NCBI GenBank assembly: GCA_001466705.2
Contig: LATX02000180.1
Coordinates: forward strand, 124,001 to 188,000
Reading direction: 5' to 3'
DNA length: 64,000 bases
DNA from: Moniliophthora roreri
Taxonomy: Eukaryota; Basidiomycota; Agaricomycetes; Agaricales; Marasmiaceae
A program made the position numbers and the translations under genes. Each line of letters opens with the position of its first letter. Within the stretch, counting starts at the first letter, position 1. Of the stretch, positions 35,573-48,236 are shown in pieces. Below the pieces are notes generated by a model. It did not search any database and was not told where the DNA came from. It worked only from the letters and a program-made list of their open reading frames with translations.

Positions 35573-38500
35573 ATGAGCTCGTATTCCACAACTGAACCAT
35601 CCTATTTCTCTACAGAACGTCTTCACATCACACCACAACACGTTCCAGTAAAGACCGAGTCTTCTCCGTCTCCGGATTTATTACCTGCAACCTCCAATTC
35701 TCTGCAACACTACCAACACTTGACTTACAACTCTCGTCGTCCAACCTCTCACGGGTCTCAACATTCATCGCGCCAACCATCTCCCCCGCAGATCGCCTTC
35801 CCCCAGCATTCTGTCTTTCGATTCGGCTCTGGTCAGGCGACTCCATTTCATCCCATGTCGTCTCATGGCCATTGGCAGTCAGGTCATTCACATCATCAAG
35901 TCCAAGGCTCCTCTGAGAGTCCTGCGAGCAATATGAATAGATACGACCTCAATCTGCCATATGCAATGTCTTTCTCGGACGAGTGCGAAGATATCACGGA
36001 GTTGGCGGACGTTAACCACGGTAATTCATAATTCCGACGCGCTTTCCACTCTATCTAACTCGCATCTAGTTGAAAGGATGGTTAGACGACGGAGCAGCAA
36101 AGGTATGTCGCGCCATTTGCTTGCTACACATTCTATCGCCTTTGACAACCATCTTGTTTTTTTTTAGCCTGTGATCAATGCCGGAAATCCAAGTGCAAGT
36201 GCGAGCGCACGTCTCCCAATGAGTCCTGTAGGAACTGTGTTATGCTGGGCACCCGTACGTGTCATGTTTTCTGTCGACAAGTACTACCGCTAATTCCCCA
36301 TCTTCAATAGAATGCACCTTTCTAGGGCCCTCGCGGAAAAGAGGTCCTCCAAAAGGTTATATAGATGCCATTGAGGCTCGCCTTCATCAAATGGAGGCAC
36401 TTCTTGGGATAATGCTGTCTTCTGGCGACGACAGGGCTACAACGCTTCTAGAGGATATTTCTCAGGTATGTCAACGCGCAGTTGATGCCCTTTTTAATCG
36501 ATTTGGTGCATCATTGCGTCTTTTCTGCACGCGTAACATCATCACAAGGCCTTCTGCTCTCCCGCAGCCGCTGTAGTGCGGAGGCTTTGAATCAACTTTG
36601 TTTGTTTCTTGTGAAATGTAACTGACTACGGTGGCTCTATACAGGATCCACTTGCAAAGGAAATTGTTACTCGTGTGGATAACTCTCCCTATGGTGTGAA
36701 GGGTCGAGGCCGCGAGAATGACAGGGTGAGTGGTACCAAAGGCAGGTATGCACAATCGAAGGATGATGAGGTCAGGAACGAACTGGCATCTACCCAGTGA
36801 GTTATTACTGCGAGAAAGTCTCAAACAGTTAGCTGACATCGATCCAGTCCTTCCAATGAGTGGCAGGATGGTGTTACAGCTATGCTTAGGAAAGCAGCTG
36901 TTGCACGGGGCGGGAAACTCGATACGCCACGGATTCCTTCAATGAATATTTCGGACGACGAACCGGAATCATTTATGCAAAGACAACGCAGAGAGGACCT
37001 CCCTGCTATCGTAACAGCGCCATTAAATGATCGCGACTCTTCTGCAACTGACTGTGAAGATGGCAACGAAAGTTCCTCACAGGGCCGAAGACAACGGCGC
37101 AGAATTGACGATGCATCCCATGACTCTGTTTCAGAACAAAGCGAGAGCCAAAAACCCCCTTCCGTCGCAAGTCCTAGCGGGCCTCCCGAATCTGCTCACT
37201 CTTCGCTCTCGCCCAATTCTCGGTCATTTGCATCCCCTATCTCTCGATCAATTTCTCAACAATCAGGTTCGGTTCCAAGTCCCTCATCCCGGGTCATCCG
37301 CCGCAACACCCCTACGTCGGAAAAGCAACGTCCTACTGGTATAACCTTTGATGGTTACGTCTCTGAAGACGAGGATGACTTACCAGGGGCACTGGGTCAG
37401 CTGAGTCTGAACGAAGAGGAACAGGTCAGGTACCATGGAAAGGCTAGCGGCTTACACCTACTTGGCATGAAGGATAGATTTGATCAGCGAAATGAAGGTG
37501 GCATATGGTGGGTGCCCTGATATGCCAGAAATAAATTTTGCTGATTCACGATTGTAGGCGCTTCCCGAAGGCAAGGGTGTGGCCACCTTTACCTTCCAAT
37601 TCTATTGCAATTCAAAGGGAACCAGAATACGTGGGTCGACTGCCCCCAGCAGACGTCCAAGAGCATCTATTGGATCTCTACTTTACCTACGTGCACCCCG
37701 TGCTTCCAGTCATCTACAAACGCGCATTCCTGGAAAACTTTCGAGCATTTTCTCATCCATCTCGGACTAACTCCCCTCCGCAAGGCAACGCTGCAAGTTC
37801 AGAACACTCTGCTGCCCCCGAATCCCCACTCAGCAGTTGGCGACGCCGTATATCGCCGCTCCTATTATTCGCCATGTTCGCCGTTGCGGCGCGATACTTG
37901 AACTCCCCTTCCGCTCCAGCAGCAAGTTCGGGCGCGACGTTGCCAATGTGGGATGCAGGCGACGAGTACCTTGAGCAAGCTCAAAGGATATTAGACCGTT
38001 CGTACGCTAGCTCAAAGCCAGAGACATGCCAGGCGCTCCTTTTGATGGGCTATCGTGAAATTGGAATTGGAGCGATGGCCCAGGCATGGACTTATGTGGG
38101 AATGGCCATTCGTATGGCCCAGGACTTGGGTATGCACCGGCGTGCCGATGGGTGGGCAAGGGCAAGTCTCGGCCGACTTTTTGGAGATTGGGAGTTGCAA
38201 GAACGAAGAAGGATATGGTCTGCTTGTGTGGTGATGGATAAATACGTTTCGTCATACATCGGTTAGTTTCTATTCATAAGAAAGCAGCCGCTCGCTCAAT
38301 AGTTCATTTCCTCAGGTCGTCCATTGATGATTTTTGAGCGGGACTTTGACACGCTGCTTCCCAATGAAGATGACGTTAGTGATTCGTTTCTTTATGGTTA
38401 TATCTGTTCACTAAATCTCTATAGCCCGAGGAGCTCGACGATTGGATACCACATACTGAAGACCAAGGTCGAGCCACTTCTCGTGTACCCGGAAAGATTG

Positions 38501-40030
38501 TTACCTGCTTCAATGCCGCGGCCATACTCTGTAAGCTTGCCAGGTTCAATTCTATTGATGCAGCTAATCTGACATCACCTTTCTGCAGCTGGCATTTTAA
38601 GTATGATCATGCAGGCGATATACGCAGTTCGTCCTGTGTGTAGTCGACATGGTGAATCGATCTTCCTGGAAGGCATCCTTGACAAATGGTATCACGAACT
38701 TCCAGAACACCTCCGACATGAACCCTTGTCATCGAAAGTGCCGTTGCCCCACGTGCTTACTCTGCACATGCAATATTGGTGTGCTGTTCTTCTTCTTCAC
38801 CGACCATTGTGAGGCTCCACTTTTATGAAAATGACTTTGCTGACTTGACTTGCTAGCATCAGGAACATGTACCAAGCGAAAAGGTCCGTGTCAGCTCTTC
38901 TTCTGCAAAAACTTTCACACTAACGATCTGATTACGTGCAGTCCGGAAAGAAGCGAAGATGGTGAAGCGCGTGCCCTCGCCGAGAAGAATTATGAACTTT
39001 CTGCTGGGGCTGCGAATCACATTACGACCATAGGTACATGTTTTGAAGCGCCCAATGGTGTGGTTTCTCACCAATCATTCGCAGCTGCTCTATACGCTCA
39101 AAACTATCCTCTCAAGTTCTGCACTCCGTTCTTGTGCTACTACGTCTTCACCGCAAGCGTCATGCATATTACTTCTCGTATGTTGCGCGCCCTACCCATG
39201 CTTTGATCTCATCAATCATACATCCACCTTTTAGTGACGTTATTCCAGGACGATCCTCAACCTCGAGTGGGTCTAAACAGGTGTATGGAGATCCTTCGAG
39301 GGATGGAGATTGTCTGGCCCAGTGCTGGTCGTGCTCTTGAACTCCTTCGCGGCTCCAAGGTCAACACTGACGAAAGCAAACTGAGTCCTCCACCAAAACA
39401 GAAGGAGACGACAGAACGCCGCAAGCGGCCTTTGAACAATCCTCCGCAGATGCCCTCCTCGGATCTCAACCTCGGTTATGCTGAGCATCCACCCGCCATT
39501 CACGAAAACTATGACGGTGCACATCACTATGGTGACCGCCACAGCCACTACTCTTCGAGTTCTCCTGTTAGCTCAAACCTACCTTCTGTCCAAAACACTC
39601 CTACCTCGTATTACCGGACGGAACAGCGATGGACACCAGAGCATCATTTTGACAATATGCAATACTCTGGAACATTGACAACATCTGTTATGCCGCAAAC
39701 ATATAGCACTGGTTTGGTGGACGACCGTGCGACGTCGAGTGGTCAAGGCCACCGTGCTATACCTTCAATTTCGATGGGACATCACAGTTCACCGGTCGAT
39801 CATCGATATCCTCCCCAGTATTGGAACGACTATTCCGCATATTCTCAGTTAGGCCACAATAGTTATACCCCTCCGACAGTGCATCCCCCCATCCAATCCT
39901 CTAACTCTTCATCTCAGATCTTCTTACACGAGCCTTATAATGTCTATAGTGAGTATTTATAGCCTTTGTCGTTGGAAGTTGTTCTGATCACTGCCTTTCG
40001 ACTACAGATAGTCAAGTGCGGGATGTCTAA
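35573..40030 (+). CDS. Zn2Cys6 transcription activator with fungal-specific domain (XlnR-like group)
   Basis: Fifteen exons: 35573-36020, 36070-36102, 36168-36254, 36311-36465, 36645-36796, 36848-37507, 37558-38261, 38316-38374, 38425-38530, 38589-38808, 38857-38883, 38942-39033, 39085-39177, 39235-39948 and 40008-40030, about 1,190 aa with consistent phase. The zinc cluster around residues 162-191 has spacing CX2CX6CX8CX2CX6C and is followed by GPPKGYIDAIEARL, a linker and coiled-coil typical of basidiomycete activators. Long Ser/Pro-rich regions precede the fungal-specific middle homology region (LYFTYVHPVLPVIYKRAF, SACVVMDKYVSSYIGRPLMI). Such factors often control carbohydrate-active enzyme genes; the target here is unknown. 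Exon 11 is only 27 nt. Start chosen at MSSYSTTEPSYF. Confidence 0.9.
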
Positions 40031-40488
40031 TGTTTTAATCTCCATGTAACCTCTGTATTCCTGTCGAGCACCGGTAGAATCCTTGTTGTCTACTTATAAT
40101 GCTTCGAATTCTGACCGCCTTAGCGGTTCCTTGTTATCATTTATTCGTTTCGTTTGTTGTATCATGTAGCGCTACTTACATTTCTACACGCCCTTCCCTC
40201 TGTCACTAATAGCCAAGATCTTACTATCCAAAATCAACTAGATTCTCAGACTTACTGAAAAAACAAATAAAGGAAGGCCTCGACACGCATCGTATTGCAT
40301 CTATGAGATATATCCAACAATAAAGAATACGTTCCTTTTTACGAGTGACATGCCTTGATAGATATTAATTGCGAAGGTTTGCTTAACCATATTAATACAT
40401 CTTGCGAAATGAGTCAAGCAATGGAAATCGAGAGGATGTCAGGGACTCACAAAAGGTAACGATACATTTGGGATTACCCTAACAGCTT
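40031..40488. other. Convergent 3' gap
   Basis: 3' flanks of the Zn2Cys6 gene (+) and the Hikeshi/Opi10 gene (-). AT-rich, nothing recognised. Confidence 0.5.
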
Positions 40489-41142
40489 TTACTCTTCTCT
40501 CTCCAAAAACCCGATCCCGCTATTCTTTATCTTGCCCATAAAGTTCTCGTACCACTTCAAAATAACTCCCGTCGGAACAGGAACTTCAGATGACATGACG
40601 CCTCCTCCTGAAAAACTCGATAGATAGTTGAATAGATGTTTCACGATCCTTTCCGCGAGTAATGTCGGATTCTTCGACAAATCGTTCTGAGAAGTAACGA
40701 CTGACGAAGGAAGTGCAGTTATCTGTGCTTGGATCTGTGGTAGAGGCTCGATGGAGAAACCGAGCATGGCTGTCACGTCTGCAGTAGCACCCATGGGTGT
40801 ATTGGAGGTATCGAAGGCACCATAACTGGTAGAAGGTGAGAATGACCCGCGAAGTTTGAAGATCGCTGATTGCTTCTCATTCGATAACCTTTCGATAGCA
40901 GATCAAGATACAGTCTTTGTACAACATGAAGACACTCACATTCCGAGTAGTTGGAACCCTTTTCCGGGCCAGTGGAAATGAACAGTAGCACCGTATCCGT
41001 CTGGAAACGGGACTGTGCCCAGTAAGAACACGCAGACGTGATTGATTGTACTGGCGTTCGGCAACTCGAATAAAGCGTGTGTTTCGTCAACTTGTTGAAG
41101 ATTCGTTTGTAAGGGACGGCCGGCGACACAACAGCCAAACAT
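40489..41142 (-). CDS. OPI10: Hikeshi/Opi10 family Hsp70 nuclear import carrier
   Basis: Two exons, 41142-40940 and 40888-40489, give 200 aa, the normal family length. The start MFGCCVAGRPLQTNLQQVDE, the central FLLGTVPFPDGYGATVHFHW and GKGFQLLGMLSNEKQSAIFK are the family hallmarks; FPDGYGA is in the N-terminal jelly-roll domain. The C-terminal part (AERIVKHLFNYLSSF, VILKWYENFMGKI) forms the dimerising helices. Human Hikeshi carries Hsp70 into the nucleus under heat stress; the yeast relative was found through phospholipid phenotypes. The gene lies head to tail behind RTF1. Confidence 0.93.
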
Positions 41143-41468
41143 TATCTAGATCGAGTCTGAGGCCTGAGGGATGATGAGAGGTTGCTGGAGAGCAGATGGT
41201 GCATCATGATCTATGATATCAAAGCAAAGTTTTCGCTTTCTTCCATGATCTTCCCTATAGTTCTTGCGCGTTCTCGCAAGTCACATATAAAATAAATATG
41301 CTACATTGACTCTACCCATTACACAAATGATACAGATATACGCGGTCCCAATCCTGAATTCCATCGAAATCTATTGTACTTGGATTAAATAATTCCATCT
41401 TGTGGCTCTCCACAATGTTTTTTTTTTAAGTATGAGAGTACAAAGCGCAAGGTTAACAGAGAAGCACC
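41143..41468. other. Gap between Hikeshi/Opi10 and RTF1
   Basis: Promoter side of the Hikeshi/Opi10 gene and 3' end of RTF1; includes a T9 run near 41420. Nothing else seen. Confidence 0.5.
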
Positions 41469-43558
41469 TCAGAAGTCACCAAGGTCAATTTCTACTGAAT
41501 CAATGACAGATGCCTCGAACGTCTTCGGTTTTCCATTTGTTTCGGCAGGGGTGGGTGATGCAATCGCAGGCAGCGAAGATTCACCTTTGGCACTAGGCGA
41601 GGCGTTGATGGAAGGCGTTCCTGGTCTACAAAGCCGATCAGCCCAAGTTCAATTTGCGGTGAATGAAGAAACACACCTAGATGCTGGTGTAATGACATTA
41701 AATATTTTTGGTATCGTCCTTAGCCTCGCACTAGGGTCTGTAGGTGTAGCAGTCCCACTCTTGCCCGACGAAGCCAACTTCCTCTCCCTTCGCCTTCTCT
41801 CAGCCTCCATCATCTCAGCCCTCCTGACAGCTTCAGCATTCGCTTTACGGTTCTTCTCGCTGAGCATGGCAAGGACATCAGCCTTATCTTGACCATTGGG
41901 CGTCCCCTCTCGAACGTTCCGTGACTCAAATTCTGCCAGTTTGGCTTCAATCTCAGCAACTTCCTTGAAATCTTGTCGGCGTAGCGCCAAAGTCTTGGCT
42001 TGCTGAAGTTGCGAACGTTCCAAATGTGTCGCAGCGGTTGAACGATTTGCATTTAGCTGACTCTTTCGTTGGATAATGGTCGCAATATCGTTCTGCAGAG
42101 GGCGTATTTTAATGCCATGGATTAAACAAACAGAAGTAATTTAATCACCTCGGTTAAGGGTTGCGAGACCAAGTGCTCCATGCGAGCCCTTTTGGTTTCT
42201 AAAACGCTTTTCGTAGGCATCTTGACTTTGTCCTGTTCGTATGTTTTTGACATGCGCTCAAACTCTTTCTAGGTCCGATAGTCAGCGAAATCAGCGTCAT
42301 ATTCAATGATGTGGGAACCGAACCGGTTGAAATGGCCCATTTGACACCTTGTCCAGGGGGAATGCCTTCTTAGAACTCCCATAAGCGAGCTCTACAGTTC
42401 TATCAAACAAGACACCTTCAATCTTGTATGGCTTGACAGGTTCTTCATTGAGGCCTGGAGATGATAGGTCAGTCGGTTCTTGAATATGAAGAGTACCAGG
42501 GACGAACGTTCGATACGGCAGATACGATATACCGGTGTACCGTCGTCGTCGTTGCCAATGAGGTACCGGACGTAGGCACCTATTTGAGCATTGAGTAATC
42601 CCCAGACCTAAGCCTGAAAAGAGATGCAACAGACCTTCGACGTATCTGTCGAACCAGGGTGCCATACAATGTTTAGACAACTTGTACCGATCCAGTCGAA
42701 CGCTTTCGAAGTCAACCATTGTGACAGGTTGTTCGTGCTCCAAATTGCCCAATTTACGGTCCAGTGATTCCTCTTCTTGTTCCGCTCTCGTAATCATGCC
42801 TTCTTCCTCTTCGTCTTCATCCGAAGTCTCCATGTCCATGTCCATCGGTGAGGACGAGCGGTCGCGCTTTGGCGAGCCAGTCCGATTCTGTACCGGAGCT
42901 CAGCTAGTATGACTACTACGAGATATTGCGGACCCACTTTGCTCTTTTCGTCCTTTGCTTTCCGTTTAGCCTTGAGCTCGTCAAGCTTCCTACTTTTCTC
43001 TTTTGTAGCTCCACGAGCAGTATGTTGACCTGAAACAGCCATGTCCATAATGTGAGATGCATAAGAAATAAGGCGACTCACGTTTAGCCGCTTTTGCTAC
43101 ACTATCGCCGTCAGCTCGTTGATCCTTGACCATCTGCGAAAGAGCCCGTTTATCATGGATACGCTGCATCTCCTCTGCTCGCTGAGCTAAAATCTCTTCC
43201 CTCTCCACCTCAGACATTTGCATAAGCCTGACCAAGGCGTAGTAGACCCATGTTTCAACGAGACGTTCTTTCTCCAGCATGTACGTATATATACTGACCG
43301 ATTCCTATCCGTCTCGTCAACGTATTTCCCTTCCAGAGGATAGGGAATCTCTTCTTCCTCCTCGCTTTCGGGTTCGTCGTTGTCTGAGACACTGTGAAAT
43401 GGAAACCGTCAGTGAAATATGGGTTGGTCATTGAGGATGACTTGCTTCGCTTTGCGCCGTTTTGACGAGCTAGACTTGGACTTGTTTCTCTTTCTCTTTT
43501 TATCCTTCTCCGAACCGGCTTCAACGAGTTCGAGGAGTTCGTCGTCAAAGTCTGACAT
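41469..43558 (-). CDS. RTF1: RTF1, Paf1-complex transcription elongation factor
   Basis: Ten exons: 43558-43446, 43391-43299, 43227-43082, 43029-42938, 42887-42635, 42579-42508, 42454-42324, 42268-42149, 42092-41677 and 41625-41469, 530 aa. The N-terminus MSDFDDELLELVE is followed by a basic stretch, then PLEGKYVDETDR and MSEVEREEILAQRAEEMQ, the histone-modification segment that promotes H2B ubiquitylation. The Plus3 domain includes KHCMAPWFDRYVEG, YVRYLIGNDDGTPVYRI and KPYKIEGV and binds Spt5. The C-terminus is coiled-coil and ends VEIDLGDF. Intron 1 (43392-43445) has a perfect GC donor, GCAAGT, and only that junction keeps frame. Confidence 0.95.
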
Positions 43559-43681
43559 AGCTGGTAGAGTGATGGAGTTTCCGAAGGGCAGAAAGGTTGA
43601 AGTCATCGGACTCGTGTGAATGAACTTCCAAAAAAGAAGTACCTCATAGCCTCGGGCGCTCTAGCTTGAATTCTATCCACC
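43559..43681. promoter_or_regulatory. Shared 123-bp divergent promoter of RTF1 and URM1
   Basis: The two start codons face away from each other with only 123 bp between them, so both promoters and 5' leaders must lie here. No TATA box is evident. Confidence 0.6.
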
Positions 43682-44091
43682 ATGTCTTCTTCTATCTCTG
43701 TTCGCGTTGAATTTGGAGGCGGTCTCGAACTACTCTTCTCCAATGAGAAACGTCATAGTGTTACTATTCCGGTCCAAGTGCCCACCAATAACGACACAAA
43801 GCTCGAAATTACTCGACTAAATGGTGACACGAAGCCAGTCGATGTAGATTATCTGATACATTACCTGCGGGACCATCTGTTGAAGGAGCGAGCAGAACTT
43901 TTCATGGAGAATGATACAGTGTGAGTAGGTTCGCAGCAAGACCATTTGTTCTAATGGGAATGTTCCTGCGTAGGCGGCCAGGAATCTTGGTCCTGATTAA
44001 TGATACCGATTGGGAGCTTGAAGGAGAAGGAGCATACGCATTGAAGAACAATGATGAGATTGTTTTCATCTCTACATTGCATGGGGGGTGA
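43682..44091 (+). CDS. URM1: Urm1, ubiquitin-related modifier
   Basis: Exons 43682-43920 and 43974-44091 give 118 aa. [19 protein letters not shown] opens the beta-grasp fold, and the chain ends STLHGG, the Gly-Gly tail that is thiocarboxylated by the Uba4 enzyme. Urm1 is the sulphur carrier for 2-thiolation of wobble uridine in cytosolic tRNAs for Lys, Glu and Gln, and is also conjugated to proteins under oxidative stress. The length is slightly above yeast (99 aa) owing to an internal stretch near [13 protein letters not shown]. Confidence 0.95.
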
Positions 44092-44372
44092 TATGAGCTT
44101 GGGCATGGACACGGATTAATTGTGCTATGAAATCGACCTGCACCAATACATCGAACCAAGTCTACTCCAGACTTCGCGTCGAGTATGAGGTATGCTAAAG
44201 GCCGTTTTCTTGTAGGGTCAGGCCTGGCTATCGGATGTACACAAGGCCCGGTCAGGAGACTGCTGAATTAGTATTTATCAGCGAAAAGTTCGCGACGTTA
44301 TCCGGTCTTGACGCATTTTACGGTAGACAGTGATAATCAATCTGCCATCTCCTTTCTTTCTTACCACCCATC

Positions 44373-45542
44373 ATGACTGTCCAAAGTTTTGCCAATCCAT
44401 TCGATGCTACGATCGACGCTATACACAGGATCGTTCCGCAGAACCTCCAGAAGCCTCGCGTAGGAATTATCTGTGGCTCAGGCCTCAGTGGTCTTGCTGC
44501 GTCTCTGAAAGAAACTGTCCTCGTGCCATATGATACGCTGCCTGGGTTTGCACAGAGCACAGGTGAACAATCTTTCAGCTTTATCAATCGTCACATTCTA
44601 ACGGTAGCCCAGTACCTGGACACAAGAGCTCTTTGGCTTTTGGCTTGATGGGGGTCACTGGTGTTCCGGTAGTTGCCATGCTTGGACGGGTCAGCACCCA
44701 GTTACCCACATCGGATTATATAGCTGACAATTGAACCACACTAGTTAGTTTCATCCATATGAAGGACATTCGTTGTCTTCAGTTGTCTATCCTGTTCGCG
44801 TCATGGCGCGATTGGGGGTAGAATATATGATTAGTATGTATCAGGCTTCCTTATCCTCATCCTCAATTGTCATCGCGATCACTTTTCGCAGTAACAAACG
44901 CAGCAGGCGCTCTCAATCCCAACCTCGCAGTCGGCACCATTGTCGTCGTTCAAGATCATCTTGCTCTACCCAATCTAACCGGAATGCACCCCTTGCTTGG
45001 TCCACAAATCAACCCAAATCGTCCACGATTTATCCCTCTTTCAGATGCGTATTCACCTACTCTGCGACGATTGGCATTTATCGCCTCTAGTCAGCTGTCT
45101 CTTGATGATTCAGCTCTTGCTGAGGGTGTTTATGCTTGGGTTAGTGGTCCGACGTACGAAACATCCGCAGAAGGTCGTTTTCTTCGAAATATCGGCGCGG
45201 ATGTTGTTGGGATGAGTACTGTCCCTGAAGTGGTTGCTGCGAGGGAAGAAGGTATGGAGGTCATGGTGCTCAGCTTGGTCACGAATGCTGTGGTTATTCC
45301 GGAGAAGTATAGAAGTATAAAAGACGAGGTGAAGGCTGAGGTACGTGGTTGCTGAATTTTGAGAAGCATTATAATTCTGACTGACGTCGCCTTAGCTGTC
45401 TGGAGAGAACGTCGAAACACCGCCTCAGGAAGTGGTATCGCATGAAGAAGTTCTTAGTTTGGGAAAGGAGAAGGGAGATCTGATGAGAAAATTAGTTGAA
45501 AAAGTGATCGAGCTTCTTCCTGGGACAGTCAAAGTTGCTTAA
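44373..45542 (+). CDS. PNP1: Purine nucleoside phosphorylase
   Basis: Exons 44373-44562, 44613-44689, 44749-44833, 44892-45340 and 45396-45542, 315 aa. Signature pieces: IICGSGLSGLAA (phosphate loop), VPGHKSSLAFGLM, FHPYEGHS, ITNAAGALNP, GVYAWVSGPTYETSAE (base-binding Glu) and VGMSTVPEVVAA with TNAVV supplying the purine-binding Asn. It splits inosine or guanosine with phosphate into base and ribose-1-phosphate in purine salvage. The trimeric, mammalian-type family is indicated. The gene converges on the copper oxidase gene, 144 bp from its stop. Confidence 0.95.
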
Positions 45543-45686
45543 GAGCACTGGTATACACACAACTACCTAATCTTTACAGTCTTTTGATATCTTGATTGGG
45601 TTCTGTAGGAGTGGAAAGTATTGAATAAAGAATGTACGAGTCTTTTTTAAAAAGTCCTCAGATCTGAAGTGGGAAAAGTGACGTCC

Positions 45687-48236
45687 TTAAGCAGGAATGA
45701 CATTTGTGGCTACATGGCTGCCCTCTCCTTCAGTTGGAACAGGACCGTCAGCGAGCAAGGATGGTCCGGAGGTGGAACGGAGCATGCTGGAGAGTACACG
45801 ATCAGATACACATCATAAATACCAAGAAAAGGAGTTCCACTTACTTGTCAATAGCACCTTGGTCAACAGGTGGAGAAGCACCTGTTCCAATAATAGTCTT
45901 GTGTCCAAAGCTCGGAACACCTGCATCGGTCACGACATAAATGAAGGCGGGTCCTGGGGGATAGATTCTTCCATTCGGGGGTCCTGTAACGGTGAGAGTT
46001 CTCTTGTCAGAGGACAAGGTGGAGACTAGCTTCACGGCACGAGTGTCCATATGTACACCGTGAGTAGCAAATCCAAGGTCCATAGCCCAGACTGAAGGAA
46101 GCGATTCAAACAACGGTCAGGTTGTCAGTCTGAAGAACATACCAGATGCACCATTCACTCCGCTGGGGAGTGTCACTGACAGAGTGAAGGTAGAACCAAA
46201 GTTGACAGTGGCTGGGAGACCAGTGTAAGTGGGACGAGGCTGCGACAGGTATGGAGGCGAATAGAATTCCACCCTGGTTCACGTATTTGTCAGGATGATG
46301 TTTCTTCAGCGTGCAAGATTGACTAGAGTCTGAATCACATACCTGTATTCCGTCGGGTAGTTTCTCGTCGTGACGTCGTTGTTAGGGTTCGATCCAGCTA
46401 CACAGATCATTTATGTCAGACTCGGAGAGCACAACGTGAAATTCAACAACAGACTGACCTAGCATCACCGTACCATTGGGAGTGAGTGTCGCAGTAGAGT
46501 GATACATTCGCGGGATCGTGGAAGCAGGGATACCCGAAGATGAGAATCGGCTTCCTGCCGGGGCAGCAGGGTCGTAAATGACAGGTGTGAAGGCCGGATG
46601 ATCAGCGTTGCTTTGGCCAATCTGGTTGCCGACCTTTGAGTGATGGCGTCAGTACCTGTACTTGAAAAATGGAAGACAGTATTACATACATTACCGTATC
46701 CAGCCACACCGCTCTGGGCTCCATTGACAATTAACACGCGAGAATCAGGAAGAAGGATGAGTTCAGGCATGACTCGAGGAACAGGCATGCTTTCGGCCTT
46801 CCATCCAGCTGCAATACCTGCAGAGTCAAGAATCATTCTGGAACACTGGGCGGAAGCTGGGGTCTGGGAAGATAATGAGGAAGCGCTGACTCTGTCGGAG
46901 ACAGTGGAACCTCCGCAGATCAAGATTTCTGGGGTGTAATTGTTTTCCGGTGTAAGAGGAAGCAGAATGGCGCCAGCCGAGAATGGGGAGCTGTGGTGAA
47001 AACCAGGATGTGAGCGATCAACGGAATATTGACAGTAGCGCGTTGTCCTACCTGATGCGAACGCCATTGGGTATTCCTGGAAGTCGCGTTTCAGTGTTGG
47101 TCCTCCAATTGAAGATCATAGCAGCTTGGTTGGCTGCGATGAATATGTTTCCGTCCGGAAGCTGAACGAGAATGGGGAAGTGGTTTCCATTCAAGGTGTC
47201 TACCATGAATTGACTAGGAATTTTGAGGCCGTTGAAGCCTGGAAGAGCAATTAGGGCATTGACTGGATCATTGGAACAAACTGGGCATACCGTTGATGTT
47301 CTTTGGCGGGTAGAATTCATAGGAAGGGTTGTTAATTCCTGCACCATTGATGAAGCTGGAGTATCTGTCAGTGAATTGACCCTTTTGGTGAATCAATTAG
47401 GATACTCACCCGCCGCTCGTGGAACCTCTAGGAAACCAGCCCGTTGTTAGTGTGAGTAAATATAACGCCACTAAAGATCACTTACCCCCATATGATAACG
47501 GATCCATCCTCAATTCGAACCTATGTGAATTACGTTCAGCTGCGCAAAGTGGCAGATAAATATCATGATACTGACAGACGAAGGATACCAGCGATTGGAG
47601 GTAAGTCTGATACGACTCGGGTTTTCGTAAAGATCGCAAGCACCATTCGTGCAAGGATTAAACAAACGAAGTCCCTGCAGGCCGTTTGTACCTATACGCC
47701 GTGCGGTCCGCTATGAGTGTTTAATCAGATTGACATGAGGACGCGTAATACCTGGATTGACGAGAGGGTTTCCTCCCGAACTGATGAAGGTGCCATTTCC
47801 AAGGAAGCTACCGGTGGCACACCAAGTGTTGCTAATAGGGTTTAAAGGGCGGGCCGTTTTCGTTTCAAGGTTAAATTCAGATGCCCACGCAACATGGCCA
47901 TTGACCGTCATGGGATTGCGTTCACTGAGCTCATTGTTAGTATTTTTGACTGATAGCGACCATAAGTGCGCATACACTTTGTCGAAAATAATAACTGTCG
48001 TTTCCGAGACGACAGCCAGCTGCTGAGCACTGACGCCCGTCGTACTATTATGGATGCGTCATAATCAGCATGGAGTGTATGAAGTCAATCAGAAAGACGA
48101 ACCCTTGTTGCGCCAACGACCATTGGCCAGAAACGAACGCGCGAGACTCGAGCGATGCTCTGGGGATCGTGGCGCAAAGTGCCGGGATAGCAAGAACGAG
48201 TGAGACAAAGGAGGGACTTGCAAAAGAGAGACGCAT
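45687..48236 (-). CDS. AA5_1 copper radical oxidase (glyoxal-oxidase-like), secreted
   Basis: Fourteen exons: 48236-48103, 48044-47976, 47924-47752, 47691-47576, 47520-47486, 47427-47410, 47355-47291, 47238-47052, 46990-46690, 46633-46459, 46397-46343, 46273-46143, 46091-45845 and 45786-45687, 601 aa, phase-consistent. MRLSFASPSFVSLVLAIPAL is a signal peptide. All radical-copper residues are present: Cys in NTWCATGSF and Tyr in NRWYPSS (cross-linked pair), Tyr-His in PRMYHSTATL, and His in THGVHMDTR. The enzyme oxidises simple aldehydes or alcohols and supplies extracellular hydrogen peroxide to peroxidases. Exon 6 is 18 nt. The dead fragment at 1-1008 is its paralogue. Exact substrate unknown. 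Confidence 0.94.
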
